Assembly (NCBI GenBank): GCA_946480015.1
Contig: CAMLIL010000059.1
Coordinates: 1-35,054 of the forward strand
Reading direction: 5' to 3'
Origin: an uncultured Oxalobacteraceae bacterium
GTDB lineage: Bacteria > Pseudomonadota > Gammaproteobacteria > Burkholderiales > Burkholderiaceae
Length of the DNA stretch: 35,054 nt
The position numbers were made by a program, and so were the translations under genes. A model generated the notes under the pieces. That model had not been told where the DNA came from and made no database searches. It saw nothing but the letters and a program-made list of their open reading frames with translations. This document shows, one piece after another, positions 8,245 through 17,588 of the stretch (position 1 is its first letter; each line of letters opens with the position of its first letter).

Positions 8245-8721
8245 TTAAAAGGCGCGGATCCTGGTCAGCAGCTTGGTGGTCGAGCGGTCATGCTGGAAGT
8301 CGATGGCCACCGCTTTGCCGCCGTACCCCAGCACGGCCTTGCCTTCCGGAATGGCGGTCATGTCGTAATCGCCGCCCTTGGCATAGATCTCCGGCCGCGC
8401 TTGCAGCACCACCTCGAGCGCCGTATCCTCGTCGAAATCGACCACCAGGCTGACCGATTCCAGCGCCGCCAGCACCGCCATGCGGTCGGGACAGGTATTG
8501 AGCGGGCGATCGTCGCCCTTGCCCAGGCGCTTGACCGAGGCGTCGGTATTGGCCGCCACCACCAGCGAGGCGCCCAGGGCGCGCGCTTCCGCCAGGTAGG
8601 TCACGTGGCCGCGGTGCAGGATGTCGAAGACGCCGTTGGTCAGCACCACCGGCTTGGGCAGTGCGGCGACACGGGCAGCCAGCTCGGCGCGGGTACAGAT
8701 TTTTCGTTCGAAAGTCGTCAT
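8245..8721 (-). CDS. rfaE2: D-glycero-beta-D-manno-heptose 1-phosphate adenylyltransferase
   Basis: The product is a 158-aa cytoplasmic nucleotidyltransferase that transfers AMP to heptose 1-phosphate, a late step of ADP-heptose synthesis for the LPS inner core. The nucleotide-binding motif is VLTNGVFDILHRGHVTYL (HxGH type). The later KGGDYD and FQHDRSTTKLL stretches are typical of the RfaE2/HldE adenylyltransferase domain. In this organism it is the separate, single-domain form, with no sugar kinase domain fused. It starts 11 bp after the PilU-like gene on the same strand and may be co-transcribed with it. The ribosome binding site is weak (AAGCGAAAC region). Confidence 0.93.
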   Translation of the reverse strand: MTTFERKICTRAELAARVAALPKPVVLTNGVFDILHRGHVTYLAEARALGASLVVAANTDASVKRLGKGDDRPLNTCPDRMAVLAALESVSLVVDFDEDTALEVVLQARPEIYAKGGDYDMTAIPEGKAVLGYGGKAVAIDFQHDRSTTKLLTRIRAF

Positions 8722-8732
8722 TGTTGTTTCGC

Positions 8733-9905
8733 TTATTCTTCTTCCGGTTCTTCTTCGATGGCCATCGACAGATCGCTGGAGCTGCTGGCGCCGGTGTCGC
8801 CGGGCTCCTTGCGGTCCCCGCGCAACTTGATCTGCAGGCGCAGGCCGTTGGCCGAGTCGGCATTGCGGATCGCTTCCTCGTAGCCGATGAAACCCTTGTT
8901 GTACAGCTCGTACAAGGCCTGGTCGAAGGTGCACATGCCCAGCTCGCGCGACTTGTGCATGATCTCCTTGATGCCCTGGAAGTTCCCTTTCAGGATCATC
9001 TCGCCGATGGTGGCGGTATTGAGCAGGATTTCGATGGCCGCCTTGCGGCCCTTGCCATCCTCGGTGCGCACCAGCCGCTGCGAAACGATGGCGCGCAGGT
9101 TCGACGACAGATCCATCAGCAGCTGGTTGCGCCGCTCTTCCGGGAAGAAGTTGATGATCCGGTCCATGGTCTGGTTGGAATTGTTCGCATGCAGGGTGCC
9201 CAGGCACAGGTGGCCGGTTTCCGCGAAGGCGATGGCGTGCTCCATGGTTTCGGTGTCGCGGATCTCGCCGATCAGGATCACGTCCGGCGCCTGGCGCAGG
9301 GTGTTCTTCAGGGCGTTGTGCCAGGACAGCGTATCGACGCCGACCTCGCGGTGGGTGATCAGGCAACCCTTGTTCTTGTGCACGTACTCGACCGGGTCTT
9401 CCACCGTGATGATATGGCCGGCCGAATTGGCGTTGCGGTAATCGATCATCGCCGCCAGGGTCGTCGACTTGCCCGAACCGGTGCCGCCCACCACCAGCAC
9501 CAGGCCGCGCTTGGTCATGATGACGTCTTTCAGCACTTCGGGCAGGTCGAGCTTTTCGAAATTCGGAATTTCCGAGGCGATCGTGCGCACCACCATGGCC
9601 ACGCACTGCTGCTGCACGAACACATTGACCCGGAACCGGCACACATTCGGCAAGGAGATGGCGAAATTGCACTCCATGTTCTGCTCGAACTCGGTCCGCT
9701 GCTTATCGTTCATCAGCGACAGCGCCAGGGCGCGCGTGACTTCCCCGGTCAGCTTCTGCTGGCTCAGCGGCTTCATGGCGCCCTGATGCTTCATGCTCGG
9801 CGGGAAATCGGCCGACACGAACAGATCCGAACCGCCCTGGTGATGCATTACAGTGAGCAGCTTGTGGATATAGGCCTGGGCTTCGGCGGGACCAAAAGTA
9901 GACAT
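8733..9905 (-). CDS. PilT/PilU-family type IV pilus ATPase (third copy)
   Basis: The product is a 390-aa cytoplasmic hexameric ATPase of the pilus retraction type. The ATG at 9905 follows GAAAGG and gives MSTFGPAEAQAYIHKLL. The Walker A is GGTGSGKSTT, the Asp-box region is ITVEDPVEYVH, the Walker B region is VILIGEIRDTETM, and the His-box is GHLCLGTLHANN. It ends in an acidic, Ser-rich tail (SSSSDLSMAIEEEPEEE). It is much closer to PilU (25199-26335) than to PilT (24143-25186): it shares LPEVLKDVxMTKRGL, INFFPEERR, KSRELGM and FDQAL. As a third paralogue, away from the pilTU locus and next to an LPS gene, it may be an accessory retraction motor. Confidence 0.92.
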   Translation of the reverse strand: MSTFGPAEAQAYIHKLLTVMHHQGGSDLFVSADFPPSMKHQGAMKPLSQQKLTGEVTRALALSLMNDKQRTEFEQNMECNFAISLPNVCRFRVNVFVQQQCVAMVVRTIASEIPNFEKLDLPEVLKDVIMTKRGLVLVVGGTGSGKSTTLAAMIDYRNANSAGHIITVEDPVEYVHKNKGCLITHREVGVDTLSWHNALKNTLRQAPDVILIGEIRDTETMEHAIAFAETGHLCLGTLHANNSNQTMDRIINFFPEERRNQLLMDLSSNLRAIVSQRLVRTEDGKGRKAAIEILLNTATIGEMILKGNFQGIKEIMHKSRELGMCTFDQALYELYNKGFIGYEEAIRNADSANGLRLQIKLRGDRKEPGDTGASSSSDLSMAIEEEPEEE

Positions 9906-10078
9906 GCGGGGCCTTTCGCTACGGTTTTTCGAGGTCCCCAGATGATAAGCAAGCGCGGGCCGAAAAACCATCTCCAGAGCAAATATAACCACAGTGTTCC
10001 GCTAGAATATGCATTCATTGCTGACCGTCTGGCAACATTGTGTCACGATGTGATTACATCCACTGTCACCACGCCGAT
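9906..10078. other. Divergent intergenic region between the PilU-like gene and oxyR
   Basis: The 173 bases must hold the promoters of both flanking genes, but no convincing -35/-10 pair was found. A -10-like TAGAAT and a short inverted repeat, GATGT-GATT-ACATC, are visible. The latter lies about 30 bases before oxyR and could be a protein-binding site, possibly autoregulatory. Nothing else is seen. Confidence 0.3.
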
Positions 10079-11023
10079 ATGACCCTGACCGAGCTGAAAT
10101 ACATTGTCGCCGTCGCGCGGGCCAAACACTTCGGCCATGCCGCCGAAGCCTGCTACGTGGCCCAGCCCACCCTGTCCGTCGCCATCAAGAAGCTCGAAGA
10201 CGAGCTTGGGGTCGTGCTGTTCGAGCGCGGCGGGGCGGAAGTGTCCGTCACCCCGCTGGGCAGCCAGATCATCGCCCAGGCCGAACGGGTGCTGGAACAG
10301 ACCGCCGCCATCAAGGAGCTGGCCAAGCAGAACAAGGACCCGCTCGCCGGCCCGCTGCGCCTGGGCGTGATCTACACCGTCGGCCCCTACCTGCTGCCGC
10401 CGCTGGTCAAGAACCTGATCGAGCAGGTGCCGCAGATGCCCCTGATTTTGCAGGAGAACTTCACCGTGCGCCTGCTCGAACTGCTGCGCCAGGGCGAGCT
10501 CGACGCCGCCATCATGGCGCTGCCCCTGCCCGAACACGGCATGTCGATGCAAGTGCTGTACGACGAACCGTTTGTTGTCGCCATGCCACGCCAGCACCCC
10601 TGGGCCGCGCGCAAGGACATTTCGGCCGAAGACCTCAAGTCCGAAACCATGCTCCTGCTCGGCAACGGCCACTGCTTCCGCGACCAGGTGCTGGAAGTCT
10701 GTCCCGAGATGGCGCGCTTTTCCGCGCCGGGCAACGGCATGCAGCGCACCTTCGAAGGCTCCTCGCTGGAAACCATCCGCCACATGGTCGCCAGCGGCAT
10801 CGGCCTGACCGTGCTGCCGCGCGCCTCCGTGCCCGACATGCACCCGGACGGCGGCATGCTGGCCTTCCGCCCGTTCCAGGCGCCACTGCCTTCGCGCCGC
10901 GTGGTCATTGTGTGGCGCAAGAGCTTTACCCGGCGCGCCGCCATCGACGCCGTCTGCAACGCCGTCGCCGCCTGCGATTTGCCGGGCGTGGACATGCTGC
11001 CGCTGGAGCAGGCCGCCGCGTGA
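10079..11023 (+). CDS. oxyR: LysR-type hydrogen peroxide sensor OxyR
   Basis: The product is a 314-aa transcription factor. The helix-turn-helix lies in residues 1-60 (MTLTELKYIVAVARAKHFGHAAEACYV...). The effector domain contains LLGNGHCFRDQVLEVCPE, with two cysteines spaced as in OxyR (the E. coli Cys199/Cys208 pair that forms the redox disulphide). Peroxide oxidation turns it into an activator of catalase, peroxidase and related genes. The ATG at 10079 gives the conserved MTLTELKYIV start; the upstream ATG at 10040 is not conserved. ubiA follows on the same strand after 79 bp. The glutathione peroxidase at 26335 would be a plausible but unproven target. Confidence 0.95.
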   Translation: MTLTELKYIVAVARAKHFGHAAEACYVAQPTLSVAIKKLEDELGVVLFERGGAEVSVTPLGSQIIAQAERVLEQTAAIKELAKQNKDPLAGPLRLGVIYTVGPYLLPPLVKNLIEQVPQMPLILQENFTVRLLELLRQGELDAAIMALPLPEHGMSMQVLYDEPFVVAMPRQHPWAARKDISAEDLKSETMLLLGNGHCFRDQVLEVCPEMARFSAPGNGMQRTFEGSSLETIRHMVASGIGLTVLPRASVPDMHPDGGMLAFRPFQAPLPSRRVVIVWRKSFTRRAAIDAVCNAVAACDLPGVDMLPLEQAAA

Positions 11024-11102
11024 AGGGGACCCTCGAAAATCCTACTGCGCGGCGCAATTTAAGTAGAATGCCAGCCTTGATCAACTCGACAATCCGGGCT
11101 TC

Positions 11103-11957
11103 GTGAACAAGCTGGCGCTTTATCTCCGTCTGGTCCGGATGGACAAGCCGATCGGCATCCTGTTGCTGCTGTGGCCGACCCTGATGGCTCTGTGGATTGC
11201 ATCGAGCGGCGTCCCCGATCCCCTGATGTTGCTGATCTTTAGCCTGGGCACCGCGCTGATGCGCTCGGCCGGCTGCGCCATCAACGACTACGCCGACCGC
11301 GACTTCGACCGCCACGTCAAGCGCACCGCCGAGCGGCCCCTGACCAGCGGGCGCATCGCCCCGTGGGAAGCGCTGGCCATTGGCGGCGGCCTGGCGCTGA
11401 TCTCCTTCCTGCTGATCTGGCCGCTGAACGCCCTGACCAAGCAATTGTCGGTGGCCGCCGTGCTCATCGCCGGCTCCTACCCCTACTTCAAGCGTTTCTT
11501 CGCCATTCCCCAGGCTTATCTGGGCATCGCTTTCGGCTTCGGCATCCCGATGGCCTTTGCCGCCGTGCAGGGCCAGGTACCGGCGCTCGCCTGGGGCCTG
11601 CTGGTGGCCAATGTGTTCTGGGCCGTTGCCTACGACACCGAATACGCCATGGTCGACCGCGACGACGACCTGAAAATCGGCATCCGCACCTCGGCCATCA
11701 CCTTCGGGCGCTTCGACGTGGCCGCCGTGATGCTGTGCTACGGCTGCGCGCTGGCCATCGACCTGGTGTGCGGCTGGCTGGCCGGACTGCGCTGGCTGTT
11801 CGTCGTCGGCATCGTCGTGGCGGCCGCCATCGCCCTGTACCACTACACCCTGATCAAGGAGCGCGACCGCATGCGCTGCTTTGCTGCGTTCCGTCACAAT
11901 AACTGGTTGGGTGCGGCCGTTTTCGCTGGTGTCGCGTTAGACTATGCATTCGGATAA
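11103..11957 (+). CDS. ubiA: 4-hydroxybenzoate octaprenyltransferase
   Basis: The product is a 284-aa inner-membrane prenyltransferase that attaches the polyprenyl chain to 4-hydroxybenzoate, the first membrane step of ubiquinone synthesis. The first Asp-rich motif is NDYADRDFD, and the second is [12 protein letters not shown]. Both bind the Mg-diphosphate of the prenyl donor, and about eight hydrophobic helices are visible. The start is GTG at 11103, giving [18 protein letters not shown], the typical UbiA N-terminus. No ATG fits better and the ribosome binding site is weak. The 79-bp gap after oxyR contains a -10-like TAGAAT, so it may have its own promoter. Confidence 0.95.
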   Translation: MNKLALYLRLVRMDKPIGILLLLWPTLMALWIASSGVPDPLMLLIFSLGTALMRSAGCAINDYADRDFDRHVKRTAERPLTSGRIAPWEALAIGGGLALISFLLIWPLNALTKQLSVAAVLIAGSYPYFKRFFAIPQAYLGIAFGFGIPMAFAAVQGQVPALAWGLLVANVFWAVAYDTEYAMVDRDDDLKIGIRTSAITFGRFDVAAVMLCYGCALAIDLVCGWLAGLRWLFVVGIVVAAAIALYHYTLIKERDRMRCFAAFRHNNWLGAAVFAGVALDYAFG

Positions 11958-11992
11958 GATTGCGTCCGTTCTCCACACATGAGGTAATAAAA

Positions 11993-12313
11993 ATGATCGA
12001 AGCCATTCCAACCAAACCGGGCGCCCGCGACCAGCTGATGAGCGACCTGAAATCCGTCATTCACGACGCCGAGCAATGGCTGCGCAACGGCAGCCAGATG
12101 ACCGGCGAAGAGCTGGCGGCGGCCAAGGCCAAGTTCGAGCGCACCCTCATCAGCGCCAAGGCTGACCTGATCCGCCTGGAAGAAGCCGTGGTCGAGCGCA
12201 CCAAGGAGGCGGCCAAGGCGACCGATGAATTCGTCCAGGAAAATCCGTGGAAAGCGGTCGGCATCGGCGCGGCCGTCGGCCTGGCGCTGGGCGTGCTGAT
12301 CTCGCGCCGTTAA
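11993..12313 (+). CDS. DUF883-family (ElaB/YqjD-like) membrane-anchored protein
   Basis: The product is a 106-aa protein. The ATG at 11993 follows GAGG at 11981. Residues 10-80 form a long amphipathic, Ala/Glu/Lys-rich helix. The C-terminal ENPWKAVGIGAAVGLALGVLISRR-type anchor (about residues 83-106) is the hallmark of the YqjD/ElaB/YgaM family. E. coli YqjD is a tail-anchored inner-membrane protein that binds stationary-phase ribosomes; whether this copy does so is unknown. Its stop overlaps the next start by one base (TAATG), so it heads a coupled yqjD-yqjE-yqjK-like operon. Confidence 0.88.
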   Translation: MIEAIPTKPGARDQLMSDLKSVIHDAEQWLRNGSQMTGEELAAAKAKFERTLISAKADLIRLEEAVVERTKEAAKATDEFVQENPWKAVGIGAAVGLALGVLISRR

Positions 12314-12681
12314 TGGCTTTCGCCGACACTGCGCGGCGCCTGGGCGGCACCTTGCTGTCCATGCTGCAGACGCGGATGGAGCTGGCCGCGGTCGAACTGG
12401 AAGAAGAGTCGCAGCGTTTTCTCGGCTATCTGGTGATGGCGCTGCTGTCGCTGTTCCTGTTCGGGCTGGCCATCGTGATGGCCACCCTGTTCATCGTGAT
12501 CGTATTCTGGGACAGTTACCGGCTGCAGGCGGTCGGTGCGCTGGCGGTGCTGTTCGTGGCCGGTGGCGCGCTGGTGGCCCTGAAGGTCAAGGCCAGCATC
12601 CAGGCCAAGCCACGTCTGATGCAGGCCAGCGTCGCCGAATTGAGCAAGGACCTGGAACTGCTGCGGGGGGCGCATGACTAA
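12313..12681 (+). CDS. YqjE-like membrane protein (phage holin superfamily III type)
   Basis: The product is a 122-aa protein with two strong hydrophobic segments (about residues 37-62 and 68-92). An amphipathic N-terminal helix (ADTARRLGGTLLSMLQTRMELAAVELEEE) matches the YqjE/DUF1469 family. The ATG at 12313 shares its A with the preceding TAA, which fixes the start. The function is unknown; the family is called holin-like only by topology. It overlaps the next gene by eight bases. Confidence 0.85.
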   Translation: MAFADTARRLGGTLLSMLQTRMELAAVELEEESQRFLGYLVMALLSLFLFGLAIVMATLFIVIVFWDSYRLQAVGALAVLFVAGGALVALKVKASIQAKPRLMQASVAELSKDLELLRGAHD

Positions 12682-12943
12682 GCCGAGTCCATTGAGCTTG
12701 CGCCGCGAAGCACTGGTGGCGCGCTGCGACGACCAGCGCGACGATCTGTTGCTGGTCATTGAGGACCTGACAGCGCCGCTTCAGGGACCGAAGCTCAAAG
12801 TGCCACTGGCCATCGCCGGCGTGGTGCTGGGCATGATGGCCGTGCGCCCGAAACGCGCACTGCCATTGCTGGGCACCGCGCTGTCGCTAGGGAAGACGGT
12901 GGGGCCGCTACTAGCGGCCCTCAGACGCGCGCGTGAGGCCTAA
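12674..12943 (+). CDS. YqjK-like small protein
   Basis: The product is an 89-aa basic protein, last of the yqjD-yqjE-yqjK-like set, and its start overlaps the end of yqjE by eight bases. The N-terminus (LSLRREALVARCDDQRDDL) is an amphipathic helix, followed by a weakly hydrophobic stretch (VPLAIAGVVLGMMAV). The function is unknown. The stop at 12941-12943 directly borders the low-GC island: remnants of a foreign gene on the other strand begin within a few bases. Confidence 0.75.
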   Translation: MTKPSPLSLRREALVARCDDQRDDLLLVIEDLTAPLQGPKLKVPLAIAGVVLGMMAVRPKRALPLLGTALSLGKTVGPLLAALRRAREA

Positions 12944-13093
12944 GAGCGACGCCACTAAAACGAACACGCTTGCAAGCTCCGGCTGACTATTGATCAGAGT
13001 TGCACCGGCTGCGGCTGCAAGCAGCGTTGCAGGATATCCAGCCAATAGTGACGACGCAACCATGTTTCTTCTGAATTGAAGTGACCCTTGCTA
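12911..13093 (-). pseudogene. SLATT-like two-TM effector, 3' fragment beyond the IS
   Basis: This is the continuation, past the IS630 insertion, of the broken gene that starts at 14348. Joining the two sides at the duplicated TA keeps the reading frame: ...DSTYS then SKGHFN, followed by TWLRRHYWL. Near 13040 the frame shifts, and a hydrophobic run continues as YPATLLAAAAGATLIN and ELASVFVLVASLLGL, two likely membrane helices. The shifted frame alone forms an apparent 50-codon ORF (start 13063, stop 12911) that overlaps the end of the yqjK-like gene. The pattern (polar helix, HFN, HYWLG-PAT, two TM) resembles SLATT-domain effectors of bacterial defence systems. The assignment is by eye. Confidence 0.55.
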
Positions 13094-14259
13094 GTGTCAT
13101 GAGTTATAAATTCATTGAATAAATATTTCCATAGGCTATGCTGTGTTTATGCGTGCATAACATGGAGGATGGTATGGGAGCAGGTCGTCCGAAAGCGGAG
13201 TTGATTTTGACTGAGCCGGAGCGCGAACAGTTGTCGGTCTGGGCGAGGCGTCGCAAGACAGCGCAAGCGTTGGCGCTTCGTTCGCGGATCGTGCTTGCAT
13301 GTTCAGATGGCGCTGATAACAAGGCAGTGGCGGCGGAGTTAAAAGTAGCAAAACAGACGGTTTGCAAATGGCGAGGCCGGTTCTTGCAGCTGCGGCTTGA
13401 TGGATTACTTGATGCACCACGCCCTGGAGCGCCGCGCACGATTGACGATGCGCGTGTTGATAGTGTCATCGCTAAAACGCTGGAAACTCAGCCGAAAAAC
13501 GCGACTCATTGGAGTACTCGGGCGATGGCAAAGGAGGCGAAGCTCTCGCAGACGGCAGTGAGCAGAATCTGGCGGGCTTTCGGTCTACAACCGCATCGCC
13601 AGGAAACGTTCAAGCTCTCAACCGACCCTTTGTTTGTCGAGAAGACCCGCGACATCGTGGGGCTGTACATTGATCCCCCCGTCAAGGCCATGGTGCTTTG
13701 TGTTGACGAGAAAAGCCAGATTCAGGCACTCGACAGAACGCAGCCGATTCTTCCTTTGGCACCTGGTGTTGCAGAGCGCCGCACCCACGACTACGAACGC
13801 CATGGCACGACGACGCTGTTTGCCGCGCTCGACATCGCCACTGGTAAAGTCATTGGTGAACTATATCGCCGGCATCGCAGCAGCGAATTCCTGAAGTTCT
13901 TGCGCACCATTGAAGCCTCAGTTCCATCTGATCTGGACATCCATCTCGTGATGGACAACTACGGCACGCATAAGACACCCACAATCCGAAACTGGTTTGC
14001 TCGCCATCCCCGTTTCCATGTACATTTCACACCAACTTCAGCCTCCTGGCTCAACCAGGTCGAGCGCTGGTTTGCCACCTTGACCGAAAAGCAGATTCGG
14101 CGCGGCACGCATCGATCTACCCGACAGTTGGAAGATGCCATTCGCTCCTACCTGGCGCAAAATAACGCCGAACCGAAGCCGTTCGTATGGACAAAATCGG
14201 CAGATGCGATCCTTGCGAGCGTCGAGCGATTTTGTCTGCGAATTTCTAACTCACCACAC
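13094..14259 (+). mobile_element. IS630-family insertion sequence, complete
   Basis: The 1166-bp element is bounded by 20-bp terminal inverted repeats: GTGTCATGAGTTATAAATTC at 13094-13113 and, reversed, GTGTGGTGAGTTAGAAATTC at 14240-14259 (17 of 20 match). It is flanked by a TA on each side (13092-13093 and 14260-14261), the target duplication typical of IS630/Tc1-mariner elements. It carries one intact transposase gene. It interrupts the coupled fifth gene of the hsd operon. Confidence 0.88.
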
Positions 14260-14262
14260 TAG
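13174..14262 (+). CDS. IS630-family transposase
   Basis: The product is a 362-aa DDE transposase. I chose the ATG at 13174 because GGAGG lies just before it (13164-13168); an upstream ATG at 13138 is in frame but has no such site. The N-terminal part holds two helix-turn-helix regions ([32 protein letters not shown]). The DDE residues are in [18 protein letters not shown] and [12 protein letters not shown]. No frameshift is seen, so it is probably functional. The stop codon TAG is made of the flanking target TA plus one genomic G, so the element itself does not encode a complete stop. Confidence 0.93.
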   Translation: MGAGRPKAELILTEPEREQLSVWARRRKTAQALALRSRIVLACSDGADNKAVAAELKVAKQTVCKWRGRFLQLRLDGLLDAPRPGAPRTIDDARVDSVIAKTLETQPKNATHWSTRAMAKEAKLSQTAVSRIWRAFGLQPHRQETFKLSTDPLFVEKTRDIVGLYIDPPVKAMVLCVDEKSQIQALDRTQPILPLAPGVAERRTHDYERHGTTTLFAALDIATGKVIGELYRRHRSSEFLKFLRTIEASVPSDLDIHLVMDNYGTHKTPTIRNWFARHPRFHVHFTPTSASWLNQVERWFATLTEKQIRRGTHRSTRQLEDAIRSYLAQNNAEPKPFVWTKSADAILASVERFCLRISNSPH

Positions 14263-14348
14263 AGTAGGTCGAGTCCTCCTCCAAGCGCTCAGCTTCCCGC
14301 GCGTAACGCCTTCAGTTGCTCTTCTGTGTGATTGGAGACGTTTGTCAT
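14260..14348 (-). pseudogene. SLATT-like effector gene, 5' fragment
   Basis: An ATG at 14348 overlaps the hsdR stop by one base (TAATG), so this was a coupled fifth gene of the hsd operon. The frame reads [16 protein letters not shown] and then stops at 14289. One extra base in the CGCGCGGG run (around 14300) would restore [13 protein letters not shown] up to the IS junction. The IS630 element then separates it from its 3' part at 12911-13093. It is inactive twice over, by frameshift and by insertion. Confidence 0.6.
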
Positions 14349-17300
14349 TAACCGCGCTCCCCGGATCTCAACACGCTCCCCCCCCCCGACAACGCCTCGG
14401 CTTGCTGCAACACAGTTTGCACTGCGGTATCCTGAAGGTCAGGCGGAAACCCGTACTTACGCAATATGCGCTTCACCAGTACTCGCATCCGAGCTCGTGC
14501 CGAGTCACGATGGGCCCAGTCCACCGATACGTTTTCCCGGAGGCTCACCAGTAGCTCATGAGCGATCAGTCGAAGCTTGTCGTCACCCATTATCTGCACA
14601 GCACTTTCGTTCTCGGCCAGCGCGTCGTAAAAAGCAATTTCTTCATCGGACAACCCGGACTCTTCGCCCCGATGACGGGCAGCACGGATGTCCTTGGCTA
14701 GCTGGATCAGCTCATCCAGCACCTCAGCGGTGGTGATGGCGTTGGCGTGGTAGCGCGCCACAGCGTCTTCCAATCGTTCCGAGAAGGCCTTGGTCTGTAC
14801 TACGTTAGTCTTGCTACGCGAACGAATGCCGTCGTTAAGGAGCTTGCGCAAGGCTTCCAACGCAAGATTCTTCCTCTCCATTTGCTGTACTTCGGCGAGG
14901 AACTCGTCTGAGAGGATGGAGATGTCTGGGCACTTGATTCCCGCTGCGGCCAGGATGTCGACGATCTCGGTCGACACCACAGCGCGGCTCACGATCTGTT
15001 GGATGGCCAGCTCGCGTTCTTTCTCCCTGACACCTGAGCCCGTAGCACTCTTGACCAGCGCAGCGCGAATCGCCTGAAAGAAGCCGACTTCCTCTCGGAT
15101 TTGTCGGGCTTCATCGGAGGCGGAAGCCAGCGCGAATGCCTTGGACAACGCTAGCACGGCGTCCTGGTATCGGCGATGTGCGTTCTTCTTACCTTCCTGG
15201 GTCTTCTCTTTCGCGGCCAGCTTCTGCTGAAGATCGAGAACCCACTCGATTGCACCGGCCATCATCGCCAGGCGCTCCTGAGGCGTTCCGTTCAATGCAG
15301 AGGCATAGTCGAAGCCGTGGTACATATCCCGGACGACCTCATACTTCTCTGTCATCACGGCGATAGCCTTTGCTTCGTCAATGCCGGTGTTTTCCTGGTC
15401 ATTCTTCGAGTACTGTTGCAGAGCCGACTTGAGACTTTGCGCAATGCCGATGTAGTCCACGATCAGACCAGCAGGTTTGTTACGGAAAACACGGTTCACG
15501 CGTGCAATCGCCTGCATCAGGCCGTGCCCTTGCATCGGCTTATCCACGTACATCGTGTGCATGCAGGGCGCGTCGAAGCCGGTGAGCCACATATCCCGTA
15601 CGATCACCAGTTTGAGTGGGTCTTTCGGATCGCGGGCTCGCTTGGCCAGCAAATCGCGTCTGGCCTTGTTGCCAATGTGCTGTTGCCACTCCTGCGGGTC
15701 GCTCGCTGCCCCCGTCATCACGATCTTGATCGCACCTGCTTTGTCATCGACACTGTGCCAGTCGGGACGCAACTTGACGATCTCGTTGTACAGCTTCACG
15801 CAAATGCGGCGGCTCATACACACCATCATCGCTTTGCCATCCAGGGCAGCAAGGCGATCTTCGAAGTGGGCTACCATGTCCTTGGCAACTAGGGCAAGTC
15901 GCTTTTCGCTGCCTACCAAGGCTTCGACCGTTGCCCACTTCTTCTTGAGTCGCTCCTGATCGACCTCGGAGTCCTCCTCGGTAAGTTCGTCGACTTCCGC
16001 ATCAATCTTTGACTTTTCGTTTTCATCGAGTTCGATGCGCGCAAGTCGGGACTCGTAGTAGATCGGCACAGTCGCGCCATCTTCGACGGCGCGGCTGATG
16101 TCATAGACATCGATGTAGTTGCCGAACACCACCGGAGTGTTCACGTCATCAGCTTCAATTGGCGTGCCCGTAAAGCCGATGAACGAAGCGTTCGGCAAGG
16201 CATCACGCATGTACTTGGCGAATCCATAGGAAATTTCACCTGTCTTCGCGTCCACCTTGGCCTTGAAACCGTATTGACTACGGTGCGCTTCATCAGCGAT
16301 AACGACCACGTTGCGGCGCGTGGTCAGTGGCTCTGCGATCTCTCCAAATTTCTGCAAGGTCGTGAAAATCACACCACCCGACGCACGGCTTAGCACCTTC
16401 TGCAGGTCATCGCGGCTTTCGGCCTGTACAGGGGTCTGCCGGATCAAATCGCGGCACATCGAGAACGTCGAAAACAATTGATCGTCGAGGTCGTTTCGGT
16501 CAGTTAACACCACCAATGTCGGATTCGCCATTGCCGGGTGCTTAACCAGCTGTCCGGCATAAAACGCCATCAGCAGGCTTTTACCAGAGCCTTGAGTGTG
16601 CCAAATCACACCTGCACGCTTGTCCCCCTTGCCCTGTGTTTTCACGCTAGGCAGGCCGTAATCAACGGGATCTTCTTGTACGCCTTGCCATTGCATTGAG
16701 GCGCGAATGGTCGATTCAACGGCCTTGCGCACAGCGTGGAACTGGTGATAGCCAGCGATTATCTTAACCAGCCCCGAGCCGGTTTCCCCGAAGACTGTGA
16801 AATGGCATAGCAGGTCGAGCAAGCGGCAATGCTCGAACACGCCTTCGATCAAGGTAGAGAGTTCCGGCGCACCTTTCGGGGCAACATCCTTGCCGTCAGT
16901 TGTTCGCCAAGGCATGAACCGTTCAAGGTCGGCCGACAGCGAGCCAATACGAGCGACGATCCCGTCCGATGTCACCAGCAGAGCGTTGGTGTGAAACAGC
17001 GCAGGAATTTGCTTCTTGTAGGTCTGAAGCTGATTGAAGGCGCCGACAAGAGTTGCGTTGCCGCTCCCGGGTGCCTTTAACTCAATCACACCGAGCGGCA
17101 GGCCGTTCACGAACACGACGACATCGGGACGTCGGTTGTTTTGACCGGCAACGATGGCGAATTGGCTTACGGCCAGCCAGTCGTTCTGCTCTGGTTGCTC
17201 AAAGTTGATGAGTACAACTTTGCTAGCGGTTAGCGTGCCGTCGTCGGCGTAGTACTCGACGTCCACGCCTTCGGTCATCAGCTTGTGAAGTCGTCGGTTT

Positions 17301-17554
17301 TCTTCGAGCAGCGATGGCAGTACGGACTGCATCACGCGGCGCACGGCATCCTGCCGCGCCTCCATTGGCAGACTAGAATTCAGCCGAGCAACGGCGTCCT
17401 CGAACCGCTTCTTGAGCACGACCTCATCGTGACTCTCGCGTTCCGGTCGATGTCCATCAGGGCCAATGTCCTCTTCACGTTCGATGCTGTAATTTAACAT
17501 ACGTAGCTGATCCAGCAGCGCTTGCTCCACGGCAGCTTCTGATAAAAACGCCAT
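14348..17554 (-). CDS. hsdR: Type I restriction enzyme, R (endonuclease/translocase) subunit
   Basis: The product is a 1068-aa subunit that pumps DNA past the HsdM-HsdS complex and cleaves unmethylated DNA at a distance. The ATG at 17554 follows AGGAG. The N-terminal PD-(D/E)xK nuclease shows RRPDVVVFV (Asp144) and GVIELKAPG (Glu158, Lys160). The helicase motor shows WHTQGSGKS (Walker A, 322-326), [13 protein letters not shown] (DEAH, 421-424), [20 protein letters not shown] and [11 protein letters not shown]. All key residues appear intact. It begins 34 bp after the HEPN-like gene. Base composition is lower in GC than the flanking chromosome, as in the rest of the island. Confidence 0.96.
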   Translation of the reverse strand: MAFLSEAAVEQALLDQLRMLNYSIEREEDIGPDGHRPERESHDEVVLKKRFEDAVARLNSSLPMEARQDAVRRVMQSVLPSLLEENRRLHKLMTEGVDVEYYADDGTLTASKVVLINFEQPEQNDWLAVSQFAIVAGQNNRRPDVVVFVNGLPLGVIELKAPGSGNATLVGAFNQLQTYKKQIPALFHTNALLVTSDGIVARIGSLSADLERFMPWRTTDGKDVAPKGAPELSTLIEGVFEHCRLLDLLCHFTVFGETGSGLVKIIAGYHQFHAVRKAVESTIRASMQWQGVQEDPVDYGLPSVKTQGKGDKRAGVIWHTQGSGKSLLMAFYAGQLVKHPAMANPTLVVLTDRNDLDDQLFSTFSMCRDLIRQTPVQAESRDDLQKVLSRASGGVIFTTLQKFGEIAEPLTTRRNVVVIADEAHRSQYGFKAKVDAKTGEISYGFAKYMRDALPNASFIGFTGTPIEADDVNTPVVFGNYIDVYDISRAVEDGATVPIYYESRLARIELDENEKSKIDAEVDELTEEDSEVDQERLKKKWATVEALVGSEKRLALVAKDMVAHFEDRLAALDGKAMMVCMSRRICVKLYNEIVKLRPDWHSVDDKAGAIKIVMTGAASDPQEWQQHIGNKARRDLLAKRARDPKDPLKLVIVRDMWLTGFDAPCMHTMYVDKPMQGHGLMQAIARVNRVFRNKPAGLIVDYIGIAQSLKSALQQYSKNDQENTGIDEAKAIAVMTEKYEVVRDMYHGFDYASALNGTPQERLAMMAGAIEWVLDLQQKLAAKEKTQEGKKNAHRRYQDAVLALSKAFALASASDEARQIREEVGFFQAIRAALVKSATGSGVREKERELAIQQIVSRAVVSTEIVDILAAAGIKCPDISILSDEFLAEVQQMERKNLALEALRKLLNDGIRSRSKTNVVQTKAFSERLEDAVARYHANAITTAEVLDELIQLAKDIRAARHRGEESGLSDEEIAFYDALAENESAVQIMGDDKLRLIAHELLVSLRENVSVDWAHRDSARARMRVLVKRILRKYGFPPDLQDTAVQTVLQQAEALSGGGSVLRSGERG

Positions 17555-17588
17555 TATTGTTCTCCTGCCGTTTTGCATTTGCACATTT

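Noticed and set aside
8245..9672. A continuous minus-strand frame joining rfaE2 to a long N-terminal extension (apparent bifunctional protein)
   Set aside because: The extension runs out of frame through the PilU-like gene and has no kinase motifs. RfaE2 begins normally at 8721.
12911..13063. A free-standing 50-aa hydrophobic gene
   Set aside because: It is explained better as the shifted 3' part of the gene cut by IS630, because the sequence before its ATG continues the family pattern in another frame.
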